The notes under the pieces: model-generated
Seen by the model: the letters and a program-made list of their open reading frames with translations, nothing else
The model's database searches: none
What the model was told of the DNA's origin: nothing
From: a virus
Strand: one strand, 5' to 3'
Virus record (IMG/VR): IMGVR_UViG_3300046170_000174
Span: 1 to 44,271 of that record
Length of the DNA: 44,271 nt
Part shown: one piece after another, positions 36,611-44,271 of the stretch
Numbering within the stretch: position 1 is the first letter of the stretch
Layout: every line of letters begins with the position of its first letter
Position numbers and translations under genes: made by a program

Positions 36611-36618
36611 TAAATTTG
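36611..36618 (+). promoter_or_regulatory. -7 box (TAAATTTG)
   Basis: TAAATTTG is 16 nt before ATG 36634. Confidence 0.55.
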
Positions 36619-36633
36619 TAACAAATATACCGA

Positions 36634-38432
36634 ATGGCTTGTAAGTCATATTTGTCGTGTCCTATAGAAGCAGTAGGAAGCTCCACAGCTATATGTTCAT
36701 GGATAGTTACTTGTTGTGAAGGCAAAGAAATACAAATTGATGTTCCAGTAAACACATTTGCTGTTTATTGTTTGGATAATCCTTCCCGTAATAATATAAT
36801 ACCTAATTCAAACGGTGGGGGAGTGGACTACTAAATACCTAGAATGTGAAACCAAATGTGGGGATGCTAACCCGACCCAATAGAAGGGTATATATATTAT
36901 GAATATGAAAATTGTAATGCGGCAAGTCAGAAACAAATATTTAGAGCTCCAGCCGGTTTTACTGCGTGGCCTGACACTATTGGCTTATCAATCGATTTGT
37001 TGGAGCAAATGGTGTTAGCGTAACTAATATATCTTATTTAGATGTTGCTAATATACCTACGTATGCAGATTGTGCTACTTGTGCAACAGCAATAGCTCCA
37101 ACACCGACGCCACCGACGCCACCGACGCCACCGGGTACTCCTGAATATTGTTTAAGTTTTACTAATACACTAACAGTTTCTTCAAATGCAGTAGAATTTC
37201 CTGATATTTTAAATTTACCTGACACTTCAGTAAGTTTTTATGTGATTAATGGAGCTTGGGGTATTTATCAAGTAAGCACTGGTGTTTATCAAATAACAGG
37301 TGTGTCTGCAGAATGGCCAATAGCATTTTTAAACAATGGAAAAGAAAATTTAATTTCATACACAGGGACAAAACTAGAAAAAGATGCAGTTGCTTTAGAT
37401 GGAAATACATACTCATTTTATTCAGGTACAATAACATTAAATGTAAACGAAGATTTTGGAACTATTAGTTATCAAACATTATATCCTGAGTCTACAAATG
37501 GACAATACTTTTTAGGTGAAAATAATTTAAGATTTAGCACGGATTGTAATCCTTCAAACCCTCCAACCCCAACACCGCCTAGTCCAAGTCCGACACCACC
37601 AAGTGTTGTTCCTCCTATACCTTCACCAGTTGATACTGAATGGACAGTAAGTTATAGTGAAAACTCAAAAGGTTGGCCTTCATTTTATTCTTATATCCCA
37701 GAGTATATGATAGGGATGAATAATTTCTTTTACACATTTAAAGGAGGTAATTTATACCAGCACAATGTAAATGAAAAAAGAAACAATTATTATGGTGAAC
37801 AATATAACTCACAAATAACAAGTGTATTTAATCAAAACCCACTGGAAAATAAAGTATTTAAAACACTAAACTTGGAATCTAATGATGCTTGGGAATCTTA
37901 TTTAGAAACTGATATACAGATAAATGGTTTTATGGAAGATGGTTGGTTTGAAAAGAAAGAAGGAGCTTGGTTTGCATATCTTAGACAAAGAGGCGAAGTG
38001 CCAGCACTTGAAGGGCAATACGCTATGAGGTCAGCTAATGGTATTGGTAAAACAAACAATGTAGCGATTACACAAGGTACAACAACTTTAAGTTTTTCAA
38101 CTGACCCACTTGTATCTATAGGAAACTTTATTAGTGTAGGTGATTATGTATACCACTCACTACCACAATACACTGAAATTTCTTACGGTGGTATTGTGAC
38201 ACAGATAAATGTAGATTTACAGAACAATATAAATGAATTAATTGTAAGTACTACTTCAGCTGACACAGTTACTTTTCCGCTAAATGACCCATACATTATG
38301 TTTATAAAAAGTTCTGAGGCTGAATCTCATGGTTTACTAGGACATTATTGTATATTTACTATAACTAACTTTAATACTCAAGCTACGGAACTATTTGCAG
38401 TAGAGAGCGATGTAATGAAAAGCTATCCGTAA
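36634..38432 (+). CDS. virion protein with Cys modules, Pro/Thr linkers and a conserved C-terminal domain (about 600 aa, three or more frameshifts)
   Basis: MACKSYLSCPIEAVGSSTAI opens a Cys-rich module. Shifts at about 36835, 36880 and 36995 give LECETKCGDANPTP, YYEYENCNAASQKQIFRAPA and ISYLDVANIPTYADCATC, a type-A module as in the 891-aa protein. Linkers APTPTPPTPPTPPG and NPPTPTPPSPSPTPPSVVPP follow. The C-terminal 280 residues have SENSKGWPSFYSYIPEYMIG, MNNFFYTFKGGNLYQHNVNE, NNYYGEQYNSQITSVFNQNP and LENKVFKTLNLESN, a conserved block of Bacteroidetes-phage structural proteins (similar sequences occur in crAss-like phages). Probably anchored to the virion by this part. Confidence 0.7.
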
Positions 38433-38439
38433 AAATTAG

Positions 38440-38447
38440 TATCTTTG
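38440..38447 (+). promoter_or_regulatory. -7 box (TATCTTTG)
   Basis: TATCTTTG is 19 nt before ATG 38466, leader AAAAAATTATT. It starts the internal-virion-protein operon. Confidence 0.65.
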
Positions 38448-38465
38448 TAAGTATAAAAAATTATT

Positions 38466-39196
38466 ATGGCAAACCCTTTATTATTAGCAGCGGCAGGTGT
38501 ACAAATTGTTGGCTCTATATTTAGTTTCGGTGAAGCAAAGAAACAGAGAGATGCAATGAAGAAAGCTCAGAATGCAGCGGCAGTAGCAGCAGCGGAAGCA
38601 AAAAAAGAATTATCAGTAAATTATATGAAAGGTTTATCAATTGCAAAAGAACCTTATGAATTAGAAAGAGAAGCTTTAGCACAGGCTGGAGCTAGTGCAT
38701 TAGCGGCAGGTGTTGCGGGAGACCCAAGAGGTGCAGCAGCTACAGCAGGTAGGGTTGTACAGGCGCAGCAAGCGGGGTTAGCACGTCAGAGAGCAGCTAT
38801 GTCGCAAGAGATGTCACAATTAGACAGGCTAGTAGCTCAAGAAGAATCAAGACTTGGTTCAGCAAGAGCGCAAGTAAGCTTAGCTGAAGCGACAGGAGCA
38901 CAAGCAGCAGCACAAGACGCAATGAAAATGCGTGCTTATTATATGCAGCAAGGTTTTAGTCAATTAGGAGGAGGTTTATCAGGACTAGCTACATCAGGTT
39001 TATTAGACGGTAAAAAAGGAGGTGGTGATACACCTGACCCATTTGGTGGTTTTATAGGAGGACAAGCACCTGGTTTAGGCGTAGACATAAATTATGCCAA
39101 TCAGGTTTTGAATTACTTGACGGAGTTACATCATTAGCACCACAGCCTTCAATAGATTATACTTCGATGTTTAGAGGACAATCAGAAACAAGTTAA
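38466..39196 (+). CDS. internal virion protein 1 (T7 gp14-like; about 243 aa, one frameshift)
   Basis: Ala/Gln-rich helical protein: MANPLLLAAAGVQIVGSIFS (short membrane-active helix), EAKKQRDAMKKAQNAAAVAA, EREALAQAGASALAAGVAGD, PRGAAATAGRVVQAQQAGLA, then a Gly-rich C terminus (QLGGGLSGLATSGLLDGKKG). This matches the character of podovirus internal core proteins ejected with DNA. A shift at about 39100 changes NYANQ into SGFELLDGVTSLAPQPSIDY, which ends at TAA 39194-39196. The next gene starts 4 nt later. Confidence 0.7.
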
Positions 39197-39200
39197 TTTT

Positions 39201-40881
39201 ATGTCATATTACGGATACGAAAGATTAAGACCAGGGGATGCTTAGGCATAGATATGGCTACTGTTACTAAGAGTCTTAGTGACGATTTTAAAAGCATACG
39301 AACAAAAGAAGGCAGATGAAACAGCAGGTGTAGCAAACACAAGTCGTGAGTTTGCAGAGCTTCTAGGTTAAAATGCCTACAAGTTTTAATCATAGAATGC
39401 AATACTTTTTTTGGTGATACATCCAACAAGTAGCAATGCAGGCTGCAACTCAAAAGTCAACTGATGCAGTTTGCTAATGGGGTTATTGATAAAAGAAGCA
39501 TTCGACATACGTATGGCTAACTTAAACTCTTCTAGTCTCCATGACAGTAGATTCTATGACTAAGTATTGCTGCTGAATGATAAACGACATATGAAGAAAA
39601 GCTTTCTGCTGCTGGAATGATGAAGTGCTGAAGACCTATTTAAACTGGAGCCAGCTTCAAGAGTTTGCTGACCTCGGTAATGTTAGCATGGCGTTTGACC
39701 CAGAGGCATATACATCTACCTTAATAAAAGTAAATCCACCAGATATAGCAAAAGGCACATCTAGTAGCTATGAGATGATGAATATAAACCAGTTTTACAA
39801 TGGTGTTAATATGACGCCTGGTCCTATGTACGATACGAATGCTGCCATCACAAACACTTTAAATAGTTTGGGTGGGGTAAGAGATATCACAACTGCTGAT
39901 GGCAAAAGAAGAGCAGGTATAATTTTAGAAGGTGCTGATGGGGATGAAGTAGTTGCTGATTTAGCACAGGCAATGTTAGGCCAGTCAAGAGATATGAGAT
40001 TGTTTGCTATGGGCAACACTATAACAGACAAAGGTGCTGATGGGGATGAAGTAGTTGCTGACTTTGATTACGCTGCTATACCAATGGATGTATACGATAC
40101 CGGAGGAAGTATTAATCAAGAAAAATTTAAAAAGTTACAGACGGATAACCCATATATATTTTATGAGGACCAGTCTGGTAGATTCTATGAGAGTGATAAA
40201 GCAAGAGAGTTGATATTAAAAAATGCAGGCGAGATGCTAAGAGGTGCTGCAGACTTTACAGCAGTAGACAAGCCTCCAGTTAAAACAACTAATGATATGG
40301 GTAAAGCATATGACAGGTTCAGATTAGGGCTTGAGCTTGTTAATAGAGCTGGTAAAAAAATACCGGATAATTTATTAAAGTTGGCTTTAACTGTTCCCGG
40401 TATGGATGCGGAAACTGCAGACACATTATTTAGTGACCTTACCTTTGAAGATAAAGATACTAGGACCACTACGCAACAAAAAGATGAATTAGAAAAAATT
40501 AGAAATAGAAAAATAGCAGCTGCATCAAACGAATGGTTTGAAAGTGTGTTCTTAAGAGAAGCTGTCAATGCAGAAGATGACGAAGGATTTTCTATAGATA
40601 AAATAAATGAATTTTTATTAGACACCCCATATACTGTTGATAATGAAACAAGAGAGGTAAAGTTTGGAGATGAAACAATTTACACTTTTGATAAAGAAAA
40701 CTGGACAAATGATGAAGTGAGAGCCAGCGATATTAAAAACTTTAAAAGAAAGCTTAAAGCTCTTCTGGATACACAACAAGAGGTTCTTTTGTATTTCTCT
40801 GAAAATCCAGACATGATGACCAAGGATTGGGATAGCGATACAACTAAAGTAAAAACTGATAAATATAATAACCAGCCATAA
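39201..40881 (+). CDS. internal virion protein 2 (about 560 aa, error-rich 5' part)
   Basis: Begins MSYYGYERLRPGDA. The first 450 nt needs six or more one-base shifts, but pieces are readable as a helical protein: AYEQKKADETAGVANTSREF, AMQAATQK, AFDIRMANLNSS, TYEEKLSAAGMM. From about 39625 the frame is open to 40881 (FADLGNVSMAFDPEAYTSTL; KAYDRFRLGLELVNRAGKKI; EWFESVFLREAVNAEDDEGF). Acidic, no membrane segment. Its position between two ejection-type proteins suggests an internal core or ejection protein. It has an internal 31-bp direct repeat. The 5' part should be re-read from raw data. Confidence 0.6.
39929..40061 (+). repeat. 31-bp in-frame direct repeat inside internal virion protein 2
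   Basis: The same 31 bases lie at 39929-39959 and 40031-40061, spaced 102 bp (34 codons), and encode GADGDEVVAD both times. The flanking bases differ, so this is not a simple slippage of one unit. Confidence 0.8.
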
Positions 40882-40886
40882 AGCTA

Positions 40887-43800
40887 ATGAACGAAGAAGC
40901 AATACAGGACGCATATAATCTTTTTACAGACGCTGGTTACGATGGAACTATAGAGGAGTATCAAGAATTAATCTCTACAAATCGTGATGCTTTCAGTGAT
41001 TCGTTCGCTTTATTTTCTCAAGCCGGGTATAATGGAAGTGCAGATGACTTTACAACCTTGATAGGAGTAAAAAAAAAAGACATACCAGAAATAAATACGG
41101 ATTCTTCATTGCTGGATGGTTCTTCGGATTTGTCAGAAGAAGAGTTACTGCAAAATAGTTTAGATTTAGATAAGACTAAGCAACAATTAAAAGCCACTGA
41201 AGGTTTAATTCGAGAAACAGGATTTTCTCCTGACTTATCTATCAAACAAGATTCTTTAAATAAAGAGGTTAGAGAGATTAAATAAAATTAAAAAGAACGC
41301 TCCAAGGCGTGAAAAACTTTCTAGCAATAGACCACCTCCAACAATTGAAGAAAATTTTGAGGACGAAACAATTACTACCGACCTTTTAGAAAGAAGGGAA
41401 AGTTATATTGTGCCAGAGCTTAATTATTTATACGGAGACCAAGGGTTTACATTTGAACAAGCAGATATACTGGGGCAAAAAATAAAAGTTACTGCTAAAA
41501 ACGAAAAGGAATTACGTTTGAATATAGGAAAGCTACAAAACGAAGGTATAAGAAGTGAAGAGTTAAAAAAGTTTATTAGAGAAAATAAAGAAGAAAGTAA
41601 AGCTTTAGCTCAGCAAGATGTAAAGTATGAAGAAAATAAATTAAAATTAAAAAACGAGCAAGAGTACACGGAATCATGGGCCTCAATATCAAATGGAGCA
41701 TCACAAATAATGGAGCAGCGTAAAGCATATTTGTCTAACAATGCAGAATTAGAAAAAGTTTTTGAAGACATAAACTCAATGACTCCAGAAGAACGTGAGT
41801 TAAATTTAGATTACATAAAACAATTTGGTGAATTGGTTGCAGAGCATAACATTAATGCTCAAAACATAAAAAATTCTGTTGATGCTTTAGTTGCGCAAGA
41901 GGAAGCGGTGTTAGTGGCAACAGGAAAATATATTGCAGCTAAACAACAACAGGGCACACCATTAGGATTAGCATTAAAAAAATTTAAAAAAGGTTTTTTA
42001 AGGGAGGGCTCTGAGTTTGTGCAAACAATTGCTATTGATTTACCCACACGTAATGTTCCTCTTAAACTACAAATGGGAGAAAAAAATTATAAAAATGAGT
42101 TAATTAAATATGCTGAAGAATATGGGTTTGGAGTACCAGAAAATATAGAAGAAATAACAACAGATGAATTGCAAGAATTTTATGATAAAGATTCTGATAG
42201 ACGTGAAACAGTTACAAGTTTTACTAGAGGTATAGGCCCTGCATCTCAACAAGGTAGTGCATTTAAAGAAGAGATTATTCTACCTATGATTGAAGTTCTT
42301 AATGAAAAAATTATAGATGATAATCGAAAACAATTATCAGTAATACCTACAACCATAAGAGAAGATGTTATAGAGGAGTGGGGTGGAAAATCTATTTCTG
42401 AACAATATGAAGCCATGATGACAGAAGGTTTTTTGGTTAAAAGCTTTATATGGAGTAACTGAATCTTTACCATCATTATTTTTGCTGCTAACAAACCTCA
42501 ACGATTAGCAATCTATATACACTAACAGCAAGTTTTATAGATGAACAGATGGATAATAATCCTGAGTTTGATAATGTGTCTGAGGTTGAAAAAAATCAGA
42601 TAAAACTTTTGGTGGGTACAACAGGTGCAGCTTTAGAATTTTTTGGTTTTAGAAATATAATGCAAACAAAAAGGTATTGTTACTAGTGTTATTATGCGTG
42701 CATTAGGTAAAACACCAAAGGGTTCTGGGCCTACAGCTTTTAGAGATATGATAAACCAAGAGATAACATCATCGTTTACTAAAGGTGGGTTGATAATAGG
42801 AGCAGGTGCTGCAGCAGAATTTGAAACAGGATTTTTACAGCAAGTGTCAGAAGGGGTTATTAAAAACATGTATAATGACATGAAAGATAAAGACATGTTT
42901 GATACTCCTGAAATTTTCTCCTCTGAATTTCTAGCTGACGCTTTTGAGTCAGGAGCATTAGAAGCTGTTGGAGGTGGTTTTATTAGCACTATGCCCCGCA
43001 GTAGCTAACGCATACGCAACCAACACATTTAATCGTTTAACACCTCAACAAATGGAGGTTTTCTTAGCTATCAAGGATGACCCTAACATTAGTACTAAGG
43101 CATTGCTTTCTATGCTTAAAATTGATATTGCTAAAGGAGATTTAACTTTTGAACAAGCTGTTCAATTAAGAAATGATTATGATATGGCAATTGGTTTAGC
43201 TAAACAAGTTCCATCGAGCCTGTCACCTGAGTTGTATTTAGAAGCCATGAACTTACTTACAAGAAGAAAAAAGATTGAAGATGCAATAGAGGGTAAAGAT
43301 AAAAGTTTAGTTAAAAATGATTTAAACGAAATACAAGAAATAAATAAAAGGCTAGAGCAATTAAAATCTCAACCAGAAACTGTTCAACAAACAGATGACC
43401 AGGCATTAGATGATATTTTTACAGACCCTGAAGAAGAATCAGCTCCAAAACAAAGTGCTTTACAAAACTTTTTTGGAAAAACATTACCGGATAGTGTACA
43501 AAAAATTGCTGATAACTTGTTTGTAAATACAGAAAACCAATCTACTAATCTTACATCATTTCAAACGAACATGAGGAAAATTAGTTAATGATATAGCTGT
43601 TAAAGGAGCTAAAGCTATAAGTAAATTATTACCTGACACTCGTATTCTATTACATGAAAACCAAAAAGAGTTTGAAAAAATATACAGAAAAAAAAGGAAG
43701 GGCTTATTATGACGCAAAAGAAAACATAATACATATAAATTTAGATAAAGCACGTGTAACAACTGTGCCACATGAAATTTTTCACAGTGTTTTAATAAGT

Positions 43801-44271
43801 AAACTAGAAACTGAACCTGCTATAGCAAAAGCTGCTATTACAATGATGAAAGCTGTAAGAAAATCTTTACCTAAAAACAGTGCTATAGTTTCAAAGAATT
43901 GATAAATTTTCAAAACAGTATGTTACTGATGGCAAGATAGATGTTCAAAATGAAGAGGCCTTAGCAGAACTAATAGGTATTATGGCAACCGAAGAGTATG
44001 CAGCTTTAGATAAGCCACAAAAAAATATTATTAATAAAATTTATAAAGGACTTAGCTAAAATAGTAGGGTTAGAAAATTACATATCAGAGTTTACTAAAT
44101 CAGATGAAGACGTAGTTGATTTATTAAACACATTAGCAGGCAAAATTGCTACAGGAGAGGAAATAACAGAAGTAGATGTAGAATTATTAAACTTTAATCA
44201 AGAAGAACCTGGCCCTGTAGGGCCACCAGTAAAATTAAAAAAGCCAAAGGGTAGACAGCAAGTTGTTGACT
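40887..44271 (+). CDS. giant internal virion protein with HExxH metallopeptidase motif (partial, more than 1100 aa)
   Basis: Starts MNEEAIQDAYNLFTDAGYDG, TIEEYQELIS, with a second copy SFALFSQAGYNGSADDFTTL: two roughly 30-residue repeats. Shifts near 41282, 42440, 42500, 42670, 42995, 43578 and 43900 connect a continuous sequence. It has helical coils (KNEKELRLNIGKLQNEGIRS), membrane-active stretches (LLVGTTGAALEFFGFRNIM; GGLIIGAGAAAEF), then YYDAKENIIHINLDKARVTT and VPHEIFHSVLIS with zinc motif HEIFH at 43771-43785; a possible third ligand Glu is in EEALAELIG. It resembles giant ejection proteins of podoviruses that may cut the cell wall or host proteins on entry. The gene runs off the window. 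Confidence 0.7.

Noticed and set aside
1-44271. Alternative genetic code with TAG read as Gln
   Set aside because: Only one internal TAG at a Gln position was seen (portal). TAG ends the capsid gene and others, and the 1655-, 1018- and 891-aa genes contain none internally.
1-44271. Decaying prophage in a bacterial chromosome
   Set aside because: No integrase, attachment site or bacterial housekeeping gene was seen. The broken genes keep conserved residues after each shift, which fits sequencing error better than decay.

Overview
The window looks like the structural half of a lytic, tailed, podovirus-like phage of a marine Bacteroidetes (probably flavobacterial) host. The host inference rests on AT-rich DNA, on TAnnTTTG boxes (the Bacteroidetes -7 promoter element) placed 12-23 nt before many genes, and on A-rich leaders without Shine-Dalgarno sequences. 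Virion proteins also resemble, from memory, those of marine flavobacterial and crAss-like phages. No integrase, replication gene, tRNA or CRISPR array was seen, and no tape-measure or sheath gene. Almost every gene is on the + strand; the one clear exception is a winged-helix regulator at 4000-4443.

Layout. 1-4.0 kb: a possible gene end, two tiny genes and a terminator, a non-coding array of ATGACGAA/TTCGTCAT repeats, a phage GroEL, small genes and a GroES-like co-chaperonin. 4.0-6.15 kb: the regulator and nine tiny, mostly basic, often translationally coupled genes. 6.15-13.6 kb: a tail-fibre/adhesin island with three paralogous fibres carrying glycine-rich domains and two paralogous accessory proteins. 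13.6-14.5 kb: lysis genes (small membrane protein, M15 peptidase, 3-TM holin). 14.5-21.6 kb: packaging and head assembly (small conserved proteins, a double GroES-fold protein, putative TerS, TerL, portal, scaffold). 21.6-33.7 kb: major capsid protein, connector-type proteins, a 1655-aa stabilisation-like protein and an 891-aa Cys-rich, Pro/Thr-linker protein. 33.8-36.6 kb: a tandem 2OG-Fe(II) prolyl-hydroxylase-like enzyme and two glycosyltransferase-like genes. 36.6-44.27 kb: another Pro/Thr-linker virion protein and three internal/ejection-type proteins. The last has an HExxH metallopeptidase motif and runs off the window.

Two systems stand out. First, the phage encodes a GroEL plus three GroES-like folds in two proteins, one of them directly before the terminase genes. 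Second, an unusual prolyl-hydroxylase/glycosyltransferase cassette sits among three virion genes whose products carry (Pro-Thr)n stalks between small Cys-rich modules. This suggests, but does not prove, hydroxylation and glycosylation of the virion stalks.

Many genes are interrupted by one-base shifts, mostly apparent insertions, with homology-like sequence continuing in the next frame. These are most simply uncorrected sequencing errors. They are listed as single genes with the shift positions noted. They cluster (for example 39.2-39.65 kb), while 25.1-33.7 kb has none that I can see.
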